Source of the DNA: Trebouxia sp. TZW2008
Lineage: Eukaryota > Chlorophyta > Trebouxiophyceae > Trebouxiales > Trebouxiaceae
Length of the DNA stretch: 64,000 nucleotides
Assembly (NCBI GenBank): GCA_002118135.1
Contig: BDIU01000005.1
Span: 124,001-188,000 of the forward strand
Direction: 5' to 3'
The translations under genes and the position numbers were made by a program. Below the pieces are notes generated by a model. That model worked only from the letters and a program-made list of their open reading frames with translations, was not told where the DNA came from and made no database searches. How positions within the stretch are numbered: the stretch's first letter is position 1; each line of letters opens with the position of its first letter. Below, piece by piece: positions 12,201-27,800 of this stretch.

Positions 12201-12797
12201 TGCAGTGGTGTATCGGGGTAAGGACATGCTTGGCAAGCAAAGCAGTTGCTACACAGAGGGAAAGCTGTATGCAATCAGGCATGCAGGTAGCTTCAACAGC
12301 ATCATGCATGCAGCCATTTCTCAAGGTCAGGAGCAAGCACCACCCGCGTTTGCGTGGGCACAGGTGTTAAAGCAGTCAATCAACCAATCAGCCATTTCTA
12401 AAGGTCAGAAGCAAGCACCTGTCCTCAATGACTGCAGCTACTGGCTTAGCTTCCGAGGGGTCCACAACAGCAACCTTGCCGGAATTCTTTTCTTGTAGGA
12501 GCCAGACATAGTTGTCCTGCATATCGCGACGTTTCATAAGCAAGTTGACAAGCCATGTCACGGCGAATCAGCTGGTGAGCTTACCGACAAGCATGGAATT
12601 CGCTGGACCTCTAAGTCCCCAACGTTGATAGGATTGCTTTCGGAGAGCGCAGTCGCCATGCAGGCTGTTGCGGAGCTGTTGACGGATTTTGCTTGCTTGC
12701 TCCAAGCTGTTGTGCCGGAAGTCCTGCTACCCCACCAAGCACTTGACACAACAGAAACGGTGACAACGCCGGCAGCCAGCAAGCATGTCCTTTGCAT
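9235..12797 (-). CDS. GLO2: Glyoxalase II (hydroxyacylglutathione hydrolase)
   Basis: Six exons close in phase to 315 residues: 12797-12585, 12516-12419, 11640-11381, 10518-10301, 9653-9563 and 9302-9235. It hydrolyses S-lactoylglutathione to D-lactate and glutathione, the second step of methylglyoxal detoxification. The metallo-beta-lactamase fold is clear: [25 protein letters not shown], the di-metal motif [24 protein letters not shown] with a metal His, [15 protein letters not shown], and the substrate-binding [15 protein letters not shown]. The C-terminal helix includes [15 protein letters not shown]. The first ~60 residues precede the conserved domain and may be an organelle presequence ([19 protein letters not shown]). 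Introns carry diverged copies of exon ends, listed separately. Confidence 0.95.
9973..10065. repeat. Dispersed repeat family B copy
   Basis: It holds TTGCTGCAAGGACAAAGC and CAGTCACTGCATTCTGACTG, which recur in the same order near 12128, 36100 and, in part and inverted, 35640 and 38375. It lies in intron 4 of glyoxalase II. Confidence 0.5.
10133..10205 (-). repeat. Echo of glyoxalase II exon 4 end with donor
   Basis: About 70 bases repeat the end of exon 4 (10301-10370) with about 90% identity. The copy keeps the frame ([14 protein letters not shown] then VNDLRKQ in place of INDLRKQ) and a consensus donor CAG|GTAAGA, stronger than the true CAG|GTAATG. Its upstream boundary has only a weak TAG acceptor. 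Confidence 0.8.
10588..10680. repeat. Dispersed repeat family A, long copy
   Basis: It contains AACTGGTTGGA, GTTGCTTGCTCCAGT, CTAGCTGGGTCTGCTGAGCC, TGTCTAGCATGC and GAATGAATCAAAC, matching the copy near 54270 and parts of those near 6221 and 57490. It lies in intron 3 of glyoxalase II. Confidence 0.65.
11641..11990. repeat. Three diverged tandem copies beside the exon 3 acceptor
   Basis: Segments around 11650-11700, 11840-11870 and 11885-11990 share CCCCTGCATTA, ATGTCTGTC, GACTGCA and CACCTACAACCTGGT. A linked motif TACAGCACAGGCGC occurs twice. The first copy adjoins the acceptor of glyoxalase II exon 3, so the array multiplies the intron's 3' end. Confidence 0.6.
12128..12240. repeat. Dispersed repeat family B copy
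   Basis: It holds CACTTGATACAAGGACATT, TTGATGCAAGGACAAGG and a GCAGTGGTGTAT segment, like the copy at 36100-36225. It lies in intron 2 of glyoxalase II. Confidence 0.5.
12308..12420 (-). repeat. Duplicated donor region of glyoxalase II exon 2
   Basis: Read on the minus strand, the true donor context GGTGCTTGCTTCTGACC followed by AAATGGCTG at about 12388-12420 recurs at 12308-12343 as GGTGCTTGCTCCTGACC. The copy duplicates the start of the intron and a second GT. Confidence 0.65.
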
Positions 12798-14034
12798 ACC
12801 TTGCAGGCGTAACAGATGATCTACTGCAGCTTGCTGACGGAGAAGCACGGCCTACAACACAAACATAGCTCGGGTCAACCTGCACACATGCATGCATATT
12901 GACAGTGGCACATACAGCCAGGATAAGTTGGTTACCGTTAAACTGTCGGGTCGTAGGCAAACGCACAGATACACAGGCTCGACACAAGGCTCTTTGCGCT
13001 GCGTGCAGTTGCATGGTTGTTACCGTGAACCATGCAACATGATGTTCATGGTGTAGCATGAACCTCTTGACTAATGAGCCTTTTGCATGCAAGCTGGTTG
13101 CCAGCATGGAACAGCATAGCCCGTTTCAGGCCTTTCAGGGGAAGGTACCAGCTGCACAGCTTGAAAGGGGACTGCTCATGCCTGCAGGTTGGTCATGAAG
13201 TCTGACAGATTGTGCAGGGCGCCCATGACCATCAGAACAATGTAGAATCTTCAGCTTGAATCTTTCAACGTAATGGTTGAGCACCTATTGCAAGCATGGC
13301 ACCACCAGGATGCGTGAAGGGGCACGACTGGGTTTGCTGAAATAGTTTTGATGTCCATGATTTGTAAGGCTTCGATATGTATGCTCGAATTTGACATCAG
13401 TGGTCGTTTGCAAGAGGTCCAAAGTGCAGACTGAAAAGGTATTGTCCGCTGCTCAGTATGAGAGACAAACACTGCTTCAAGGTGTCTGCAGCAGTCCAGC
13501 ACCAAACATGACCCCGTGCAATTTTGCACTTTGTAAATGACTTGCATGCATGCTGTCCATGAAATGTGAGCCCCAAGACAGGCAAGGCTTCTGTCACTTG
13601 TCATTCAAAGGCTGTCATTGCATGTTTGCACACCTGACTGATGAAAGCAGCTCTGTTGGCTGAGACCCATGCTACTCTACTTTTATTGATGACCTCTGCA
13701 TGGCAAGTTCCGCTCACACTGCACCTTCCTTAGCACAAACGTAACCAAAACTTGGAGTCACTTTGGATCCTGGATCGATGAGACCAGACTGAAAGGAGGG
13801 CCACTAGGAGTATACAAATATCAAGGCATTCCCAAACTTGTGTCGTAAGTCAGCTTCCTGCCACAGCTTGGCAGCTGAAACCCATTCGTACTTGCGGATT
13901 CATTCATGGAACTGACCGTTCGTTTCCAAACGCCATATAGCATCCCATCATTGCCATATAGCATCTGTGACTGCCGTACAGCATCCATTATGGCTGACAA
14001 CCAACTGATTGAGGCTGTGAAAACACAGCTGCCA
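12798..14034. other. Intergenic region between glyoxalase II and GATA factor
   Basis: It covers the upstream side of the glyoxalase II gene and the 3' flank of the GATA gene. No exon, RNA gene or clear promoter motif could be supported. Confidence 0.5.
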
Positions 14035-16617
14035 TCACAGTTGTCGACCACCCATGCTGTCAGCTGTCTGAAGCTTGCTGGCACCGTTCAAGGGCAAGCC
14101 TTTCTTGTAGCGTACGCCGCATGCGTTACACAGTGTGCGAGGGCCCTCTGGGCCGCAGCGCCATTGTGGGGTCTGATGCGCGCCACAATTTCTGCACACC
14201 ATGCGTCTTGGCCGCCTGCCACCCCCTGCAGGCATCAACAGCTTTTTGTAAATCTGGTTCCACAAGAAAAGAAAAGAAATGAACCGAAATGGACTGAAAC
14301 AAAGTGAAATGAAATGCAGAAGAAGTCCATGCCATTGGCCATCTGCCACCACCTGCAGACATCAACAGCTTTCTTGAAAATTGATTCTGCAAGAAACGAA
14401 AAGAACAGAGATGAAATGAAGTGAGACAAAACAGACAAAAAGTCTATGCCATTGGCGGCCTGCCAGCACCTGCAGGCAACACCTCGACCTCATGATATAA
14501 TAGCAGTACAGTGCTCTTGCGGACATGAAGTCACCCAGAGTCAGGCCATTCTGCTGGCAAAGGCAACCGATTCTGATTGCGCTGTAATTTCTCCAAGTAG
14601 ATACAGTCTGATGTAAGGAGATATTTCTCAAAGATGCAGTCATCATGTCAACAACAAAATGTGACGGCCACTCAGTGAACTATGTAGTCTGCGCCATGCT
14701 AGGACTGAACTTGAGATGCACCTCAAGTCAGCAGCATGAGTGCAGCAATAGCTTTTTATTGACTGTTCAGCCAAATCTGTGGAAGATTTGAGGCTAGCCA
14801 GTTTAGAGAATGTCCCGCAAAACAACTTTTCAATTACAGCTCTATGAATCAATAACACAGAAGTCTTGAACTTGAGGGTTCTTTGACTTGGCTTGTGATT
14901 GTATCCATGAGCATTTGTGCACTAACAACATAAGTCTTCATCCATCAACTTTACGTTTTGTATGTTGACAACTTTCCGGCTGCATGAAAGAGTTGTGCTG
15001 CAGCAGCTTGAATGAGTTGGACAACAATTCAGACGCATATCTGACAGCAACAGCAGCTGTCCACTGACAATAGCAGCTGCCAGCTGGAAAGACATAGTCA
15101 TCACTGCAAACAAATGCACCTGTGTACATGACAAGATACTGTTCCAAAGATCTTGCTTTGCGCAAAGAGCACCGAGTGCTGAGAGCACAGCTGACATGTT
15201 CAGAGCATTGGCTTGGTGCTACAACAGCGCATCATGCAAAAGACCTGTGTCAGGTGTAATTCTCACCTCTTTTGCCCTTAACAACTCGACGGCGCTTGGT
15301 GTTTGTCCCACCGCTGTCACTGCCTGACAGCTCCTCACTATCACTGACGCTAGCATCTGTGTCAGGGGGACTGGTCATGTTAGACCCTGGAGAAGCCAAG
15401 CGACTGTGCGAAGCTGCTTGATTGCTGCTACCTTGTGCACGCCTGACACCTGCCTCAGCATGCGCTGCAGTTGATGCAGCACTGGCGGCACTGCCGCCAG
15501 TGAAAGACAACGCCCTGCGAGGTATGGATGACGGCTTAGGATGCCGTGAGGACGCTGTAGGGCCTGTGAAGGAGTTGAAGTCTCTCTTGACGCCAGACAG
15601 GTCTAAGTCCTCCAGCTTTATGTGGGGGTTGGTAGCAGCAAAAGCTCCTCGCTGCCGGGCTTGTGCTGCGCTGCCTGGGCTTGGAAGCTGTGCAACTGGA
15701 CTGGGCCATTGTTGGAGGCTGTCAATGTGCATCTGTTGGCGCTGATCAGTGTCCATTGGGTGAGACAGCATGCCAGTAGCAGCTGATTGCTGAAGGCTTG
15801 GCAGGCCCAGAAAGCCGTTTTGCTGGTGGCCATGCTGATGCCCCTTGGAGGGCTTGGGGTCCCCTCGTAACTGAGGGGGTAGCAATTGTGCCAGCTGAAA
15901 GTTGCTCAGCTGCTGCTGCTGCTGCTGATGGTGCAGAGGGGGCAAGTTGTCCTCTGGAAAGAATTGCCTGTACATGGCAGGGAGACTGTCCTGGGCCCTA
16001 GGACTGTGTCTGTGACCCCTGAATTGACTGTGGCTTGGTGCTGCGGTACTAGCTTCAGCATGCTGATGTCGCCCAGAATCGACATCATCAAACATGCTGG
16101 CCATGACTGTTTGCATGAGTGAGCTTGGTAGCATGTTCTGCGGCTGCAAGCTGGCAGACAAGAGGCCGTTGTGGCTTGCTGCAGCGCCCTCTGCTTGATT
16201 TGGCACTCCCTGGCTGCTGTTGTGGTGCAGTTGCTCAGCACGAGCTGAGGCTCTGATGTCAAAGCTAGGGCTGGGATGCATCCCAACCCTTGGCATGCAG
16301 GAAGCACTGCTGTTGCTGCTGTTGCTGAGCGCAAGGTTTGTAGGCACCTGAGCATTGACTGCATCCATGGGAGCAGCCTCGTTTGCTGCTGAGATTCTGG
16401 CAGCTGCTGAAGGTGATGAGCTTGACTCGACCAGCTTGCTGGCATCAATGCGCTTGATGCGCTCAGTAGGAGCTGACTTCTGCAAGGGAAGCAGTTGAGG
16501 GTGCTGAGATGATGCAGGCCCATGCACAGCAGCACACTCAGCACATCCTGCTCATGAGGTTACCTTATGAGAGCTTTGTTCCTCGACCTTCGCCTGCGTG
16601 GGACTATCGCTGATCAT
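14035..16617 (-). CDS. GATA-type zinc-finger transcription factor
   Basis: Three exons close in phase to 485 residues: 16617-16564, 16479-15267 and 14225-14035. Most of the protein is low complexity: Ser/Ala-rich, with a Gln run (QQQQQQ near the middle) and a Ser/Asp acidic stretch before a basic patch [11 protein letters not shown] that is a likely nuclear signal. The last exon encodes one GATA finger: CRNC, an 18-residue loop containing [14 protein letters not shown], then [11 protein letters not shown]. The CX2C-18-CX2C spacing is the common plant class. The family binds WGATAR in DNA. The finger lies almost at the C terminus, followed by about 25 residues. The final intron carries three copies of its own acceptor region. 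Confidence 0.92.
14208..14480 (-). repeat. Triplicated acceptor of the GATA finger exon
   Basis: Three tandem copies of about 115 bases start near 14208, 14331 and 14445. Each contains the first bases of exon 3 (read on + as CTGCCACC), the CTGCA of the acceptor, CATCAACAGCTTT and a purine-rich AAGAAA tract, which is the polypyrimidine tract on the minus strand. Only the copy nearest the finger leads into the full exon; the third copy is partial. Confidence 0.85.
15908..15930 (-). repeat. CAG run encoding a Gln tract in the GATA factor
   Basis: Seven GCT/GAT units on the plus strand, read as CAG (Gln) in the GATA coding frame. Confidence 0.8.
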
Positions 16618-17509
16618 GTCCTCTGAGTTGGTGTGCAAAATCTGAGTGTCTTTCCCTCCCTGCAAGTGATGAGCCAGAGGTTGAGGGCGTGTGCTGAGCA
16701 CATTACACAGCTTCTAGGGATTAGAACTCGCTGGTACTCTACGAACGCATCAAACATACCGGGAACTCCCATGAGTCGCCGCGAAAAATGTTACCAACCA
16801 GCTCTGCCATTACAGCCGGCCGATCGCGCTACCTCGCCGCAAATTAGCTATGGGGAGGCCTCTCGCGTCACGGTTAAACCGAGCTTAAACGTCCGGACTT
16901 TGCTTGCCACAAGCATCGATGCCCGCCGATGTCATCGTACTGCAAGCGCAGGCCTTCGCTCATGCGCTCACGCACGTCTGCTGTCGAAGCGCTCTGCAAC
17001 GCATCAAGCTCTGAGCCCGGCTCAGTTGCGTGCTCCTAGCGTCACTTGCGGTAATTTAGGTGTACGCCGTACACGAATTTGAGCACGCGGCCCACGGCCA
17101 GTGTAGACTGGGCATTGAGCAGGAGACCAAAGGCAGGCGTCAGTGCATAGATTGCCGCGCCGTTTCCTATGTTTTACACTTTTCCCTGCAGGGTGATACT
17201 GACTGCATGTACGTATATCTCAACTATTGATATGATGATTGCCATGCATAGCAATTCAATGCTTATTGCCATGCACGCATGGAGACTTACAGCACACTGT
17301 ACTAAGTTTGCAAGGTAGCATTGTTAAGGTAGCACACCAAGGCGCTGCCCACAGACTTTTCCTGAACCTAACACAGCTAGAGACCTAAGTGAAGCCAAAA
17401 CACAGATTGAGAGTCCTAAGTTTGGGGCAACCGCATGTTGAACTTGGGGACCAGATAGCTTGAACTAAGCACACTGTCGACACAACATGAGTAGCAACAA
17501 GTAGCATGT
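16618..17509. other. Region between GATA factor and thiolase
   Basis: It holds the upstream region of the GATA gene and the 3' flank of the thiolase gene. A plus-strand open frame at about 16633-17082 has Arg/Ser/Ala-rich composition but no splice context or recognised domain, so I leave it uncalled. Confidence 0.45.
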
Positions 17510-22171
<4,662 letters not shown>

Positions 22172-23109
22172 GGCGGCAAATCTGAATCTCAGGGAGGAGA
22201 TCACTATAGCTCTCACACAGCAACGATCTGAAGTCTCCAAACGTATATCGCTTCTCCAGCCGGTTCTTGGAGGCGCACACTGAATTTGTGTGCTGTAAGT
22301 CCGAGCATGGTGATGCTTTGCAATGCGTCCTACGTGTCGCACATGTCGCACACGTGAGCGGCTGACCTGGCTTGTATGACTCCTTGGCTGTCTGTGCGTG
22401 CGTGCGTGCTTTCTCAAACATTGCAATTCGACTGTGCGGATGCATAAATAATGTCTGAAAGTGAGACTTCCCTTGATCTGAAAGACACACGCACAGTACA
22501 CTTTCATCACGTGTGCATGAGCACAAGTTGCAGCTGACCAGCTGCAGCAACGCTGTACACAAAGTGGGCATGCAGCGTCAGTGTACTGTACACTGTGTAA
22601 CACATGTCTTTGGCTGCACACGTATGCTGAACATGCACATCTCTTGGACCCTGCAGGATCTGGAGTTGTTGTTGCTGCCGTAGTGTATGCAGCAATCCAG
22701 TACCATGCTACGCCTTATGAGAGCCTTTGCTATGTCAGCAACAGCCTAAATTTAAAGCTAGGCCCTGGCTAGACGCACAGGTGACCGGCGGCACAGCTTC
22801 AGTCAGGTTTCAGTTTGATACAGATGCAGCACCCTCAGCAGCGACAACTGTAATCACTCTGACCTGTGCGAAACTGCATCTTGCCCAAGTACGACTGAGC
22901 GACCTGTCAGCGTTCCAATGGTGATTTCAGCATGGCTCCGAAACCCAGATCACCTCGGCTCCAACAATTGCTTGTATCGCAGACTTGCCAGTGTCCACCC
23001 GGCTGGGTCATAGCGGCGATGCTGTCATGATGGTTATCATCGAGTTGCAAATCAGCGCAGCACCACATCAGTGGAAGCGTTCTTGTCGGTTGCTGTGACC
23101 TGGCTAGAA
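22172..23109. other. Upstream regions of thiolase (-) and the PD-(D/E)XK-like gene (+)
   Basis: This divergent intergenic region should hold both promoters. A plus-strand ATG at 22932 opens a 32-codon frame that could be a first exon of the downstream gene, but no convincing junction joins them. Confidence 0.45.
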
Positions 23110-23961
23110 ATGAAAGCACGTAACCATCCTACTTACGGCTTGTTGTCCAAACGTCAGCGGAAACAGCTCGACACCAGCTTCGGGCTTTCGCAAACAAAGT
23201 TGCAGACGCAGCAAGGCCAGGGACCGTTTGTACTGGCGTCAAAGGTCTCTCAGGAAGTTTTCGATGCTTGGGATGACGATAACAAGGCTTGTTGGGCTAT
23301 AGCATACGAGCAATCATCACAGTCCATTTTGATGTATGGAGATCCGTTCGGTCTGCACTCCAATGTGCGCGGCTTCTTTAACCAGACTCTCTTCAGGGAG
23401 TGGACTCGCTTGACACTCAGATTGGCTGGAATATCTGACACTTACAGCACACCTGCTGAGAGAGAGCGCGCTTTAGAAAAGCTGGACTGGCCCCACGACT
23501 ACGGACGCACGACAATTTACACAGAGAAGGGAGCCAAATCTCCTGATGCTAGCTACTATGCTGATGGGTTGGGCGTCAGATCTGTTGTCCTTGAAATAGC
23601 ACACAGGAATGAAAGCTTCAAAGCATTGCAGAAAGAGGTAGCATGGTGGCATGCTGCAGGCGTTGGATTGGCTCTAGGAATCTACATTGACCCAAAAAGT
23701 AACCACAGTAATCCTAGTTTGATTCTGCTCAGTCAGACACATGAGCAATCCACAATCAAGCAGCAACGCTTTGGTTGCAACAGTGGCTGCACAGCACCCA
23801 AGTTGCCAAAGTTCCAACTGCAGATCCCTTTACGCTATTTGTGCAACAAGAACTTGCAAGCCCTAGGAGTCTATGACAAATGTCTCCCCATAGAATTGTA
23901 TGGGGTTCAGCAAGACGTGATTTCATGCTTGCAGTTTATGCAAGCTGCATCAGCTAATTAG
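23110..23961 (+). CDS. Intronless PD-(D/E)XK (Uma2-like) domain protein
   Basis: A single open frame of 283 codons from ATG 23110. No in-frame ATG precedes it before a TAG at about 23011, though a spliced first exon cannot be excluded. Residues around 120-200 contain SPDASYYADG, then VVLEIAHRNESFKAL, then WWHAAGVGLALGIYID. This order (Asp after Pro, a strand with E-x-x, a helix, then a hydrophobic strand) resembles the Uma2/PD-(D/E)XK nuclease-like proteins common in cyanobacteria and fungi. The Lys normally at the end of (D/E)XK appears as Ala, so catalysis is doubtful. There is no signal peptide. Its lack of introns contrasts with every other gene here and suggests transfer or retroposition. 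Family assignment is by eye. Confidence 0.6.
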   Translation: MKARNHPTYGLLSKRQRKQLDTSFGLSQTKLQTQQGQGPFVLASKVSQEVFDAWDDDNKACWAIAYEQSSQSILMYGDPFGLHSNVRGFFNQTLFREWTRLTLRLAGISDTYSTPAERERALEKLDWPHDYGRTTIYTEKGAKSPDASYYADGLGVRSVVLEIAHRNESFKALQKEVAWWHAAGVGLALGIYIDPKSNHSNPSLILLSQTHEQSTIKQQRFGCNSGCTAPKLPKFQLQIPLRYLCNKNLQALGVYDKCLPIELYGVQQDVISCLQFMQAASAN

Positions 23962-24844
23962 TTGACAAAGTTGACTGACAAGCTGCAGTGTGTATGTGTT
24001 AGCTGCGTGTCCATGTGAACGCAGTCTTGGTTGCAGCGCCCCATGTTGGGCGCAATATGCATACACAGTATGTGAAGATACAGGTATCTTGGTAGCTAAA
24101 CGTAGGGTGTTGAGGCTGAGGTGCACACACCCACACATACACTGCTTGCTTTAGTCATGTCATGATTCTTCTTCCGCACTTCAGCAAAACACTGTAGATC
24201 TGAAACTCGTGCGTAGCAACGGTTGCACAATTGAATTGTGCAGATTTGCAAGCCATGTGAAAAGTCCACTGAGTACAGCTTCCCTTGACCTGAAATCAGC
24301 AGAGCTTACTTCATGATCGTGCATAGTAGCCAGCTTACAATACTGTGCGTTGCAACTGTGACACATGCTCAGCCTGGCAGGTACTGCATTTCGGTCAACG
24401 AATGTTGGACCACAAGCTTCGCATTTACTGACGACTTATTATGCCTGCTTTGCAAAGGGGCAGGATCATGATGAGATGCACTGACCACGTCAGCATATGG
24501 CGCCACACTGTGCCACATACACTCAGCCAATGCCTGCTGCAAATTCTGAATAATTGTTGCCACTGCATGCCGGACACAGCCTTTCCGATATGTGCAAACT
24601 CTTGTCATCAATTGTTTCCGCTGAGTTGTTGAGAGCCTTTGCTGTTTAGCAAGGTTTGAGCAACAATCCAATTTTTGATGCACACACATGCGAGTCTGCA
24701 GACACATCGCCACCACAGCAGGAGACTCATGTATGAACCGCCCAAAGGCTTTCCAAAGCTTGGCCAGGCACCTGCTTTGCTCTGTCCAGCTGTGAGCCAC
24801 CCACATACAAGGTGTTGTGGCTATAAGGGCCCTGTAATGACATG
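23962..24844. other. Convergent intergenic region
   Basis: It contains the 3' flanks of the intronless gene (+) and the AAA ATPase gene (-). Nothing coding could be supported. Confidence 0.55.
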
Positions 24845-27800
24845 TCATAGCAATGAATACGCCAGCCGGATGCGTTGCTGTTTGGCTTCTCTTTCTTGGA
24901 CCCGCTGCTGTGCTGCAGTGATGTACTCTTCCACAGGCGGCAGCTGATCCTCTGGCACAAGCTTTCTAATAATCTGCAAACCCAAAGTGCTGTCAGTCGC
25001 TTGAACCAGCTGCAGCCCCCTAGCCAGCTAGCACAGTGGTCATAGTCATCATATATTGCATGCTTTCACATAGATGCTGCATGTGTGTGGCACAAAGGAT
25101 GTATCAGCCAATGTAGTGCCACAGACAAGGTCAAGATGCTGTACAGGGACACACAAGCTTTTTGCTAGTGAGCAGACCAGGGAGGTCTCATGTCCTCAGT
25201 ACCCCAAGATACTGAAGCCAATGTGAATGTCAGTGTGCCAAGGCAAGCACACCCACTCATGCACACAGGTAAGGCTGGGCTGAGCATGATAATATATAAA
25301 GTAATCAAGAGCACTGCAGCTATTGGAGAGTTGCAAGCAAACAGGCATACAGTACAGGCATACAGTAATAAAAAACAGTGCAGCTACCCTTGTTGCCCAT
25401 CGCTGCTCAGCTTGCTCACTGATGTCTCCGAGTGCCAGCCGTTTGGTATGCACAGTGAACAAACCCCAATGCAAATGTTGGGGAGTCCCAATCAGACAGA
25501 GATATGTGTATACTATTCAACAAGACCACCGCAGCTAGGTATACGCCATTCATGAGAATCAGTGCAGCTACCTTTGATGCCCAGCGCCGCTCAGCCTGCT
25601 CACTGATGTCTTTCAAGTCTCTGCCGGCCATTCCAGGAGATGCTTCAGCCACGCTTGCCACACCTTCTTCACTCAAGTGCTTGGCATACTGGTGCAGAAT
25701 CTGAGCTCTGCATGCCTCATCAGGCAACCCAAACTGCACTGATGTGTTGAACCTGCGTCATGCAAGATCGCACATCTAATGTCTAGCACCACTCAAAGCA
25801 GACTTGCCACAGAACATTGGCTCTGCATGCATCATTGGGCAGACCAAATTGCACAGATGGCATAACCTGCATTGCCATTGTCAGGAATCCCATGTGCAGT
25901 GGCAGCCCAAAATATGAAAGGCACTGACATGTTGAGCCCGCACCGCACTGGACTTCAGCTGCAAGCCTCATCAGGCAAACCAAACAGCACTGATGTTCTG
26001 AACCTGCATTGCAATTCTCATTGCCTGTCCCGCAATCAAATTGGAAGCAGACTCATGTGTCAAGCCTGCATGGCCATTGTCATGCAGCTTGAGTCCAGTA
26101 TAACCCCTGTTCAATGAATATCCAGCGTGGCATCACAGCGCAGATTATTGCATTCCAGGCAGCAGATCTGATTCAGATATGACCGCTTGGGGCCAAATGA
26201 GGTTCTTTCAGCAGCAAGCTGGTGATACCTGGAAAGGAGGGCTGGGTCTAAGTCTTCTTTCCTGTTGGTGGCAGCTATGACCACGCTACGCTTGTTGGTT
26301 TCAAACCCATCTAGATGGCGCAGCAGCACACCCAGCAGGCGCCGCGTCGCTTCATGCATCTCTGAGTTTCTGCAGACGTCACAAATCAAATCAGACAATC
26401 CTTCACTGCCACATTTGCCATCTGGCACATGTCATGTGCATTTCCATATGGTGATGCATCTGAGACAATTTGCGCACCTTCTGCGGACCATATCTTGAAT
26501 GATACATACATGTAGGCTCACACACTCAGCACATTCCACGGCTGAGCTGTTGTGTTAGCCTTGTCACCTGATGCAAACGCTAAATGCCGCCAATCAGCTG
26601 ACCTCATGGCACAGCACACATTGCATCTGAGACTGGCCCAACAAAGCTCACAACCTTTGTGAGCTACAGAGCACTTTGCTGCACAGTGATAAATGCAACA
26701 ATGGACAATATGCATGCAGCAGCACTCATGCAAAGGAATGGACAAGCAGCAGAAGCAGCAACAGAGCTAGAAAGCAGACCTTGATGTGGCGAAGGAGTCC
26801 ACTTCATCCAGGAAGATCATGCAACTTCAATTGATGGCTCAGCATATATTGCCACTGGGACTAGTGCATCAAGCTCCACAATCATAACCATCAGCAGCAG
26901 CAGCAGTCACAGCAGCAACCACAGCGGCTTGGCAGCTCACCTTGAAGTGGCGAGTGAGTCCACTTCATCAAGGAAGATGATACAGCCAGGCAGCTGCTCT
27001 GCTGCCTTGAACACGTCTGACAGCTTGCGCTCGCTCTCGCCGTACCACTTAGAAGCGACAGCCTCCAGGGGCACATACACAAGGGGCACAGAAGCCTGGC
27101 TAGCAATCACCCTGCATAGTCACCATCACAATAATCACCACTGAAGCAAATTGTTATGACCATCATCGGCATCTCTGCAAGTGAGCTTGTCCTTATAGGC
27201 TGATGCCTCCATTGTAGCATATACTACTTAGAAGCGATAGCCTCCAAGGGCACACACACAAGGGGGGCAGAAGCCTGGCTAGCAATCACCCCGCATCAGC
27301 ACCCCTGTTATAATCATCATCATTGTCACCAAACCACTCATTATGATCATGATAAGATTACGCTGCTGCTGCTGCTGCTGCTGATGATCAACATCTCCAT
27401 TGCCAGCATCAGCAAGTTTGACAGCAGCAGCAGCATGCTGGCTGGTGAGCAAGCCTGCTAGGTTCCTGCAGAAGCGGTCAACTCACTCCAAATGCTTTGG
27501 TCCAAGACCATTCTGAACAGCCGCTCAGCAGCTATGCTAGCATGTGTGACCGGTTGACAGGGGAAGACTACCAAATTTGTCTGTTGACTTCTTTCAGATA
27601 TGAGACTTATCATGTTGGGGTCACACCTTGCACTTGTGGTCTTGCCAGTGCCTGGAGGGCCTTCAAAGAGAACTGCTCTGGGCTTGTTGTTGCTAGGATG
27701 CCGCCGCGTGCCCTTGGCTATGTTCTCATACACTTCAGGATGCAGCAACGCCAACAGCAGCGTATCCTCAATCTGCTGCTTCTGGTCAATATAGCCTACA

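Noticed and set aside
15422..16122. Plus-strand open frames opposite the GATA factor
   Set aside because: They mirror the low-complexity GATA exon and have no independent support.
16633..17082. Plus-strand open frame of about 149 codons
   Set aside because: Arg/Ser/Ala-rich composition without splice context or domain; it overlaps the likely promoter of the GATA gene.
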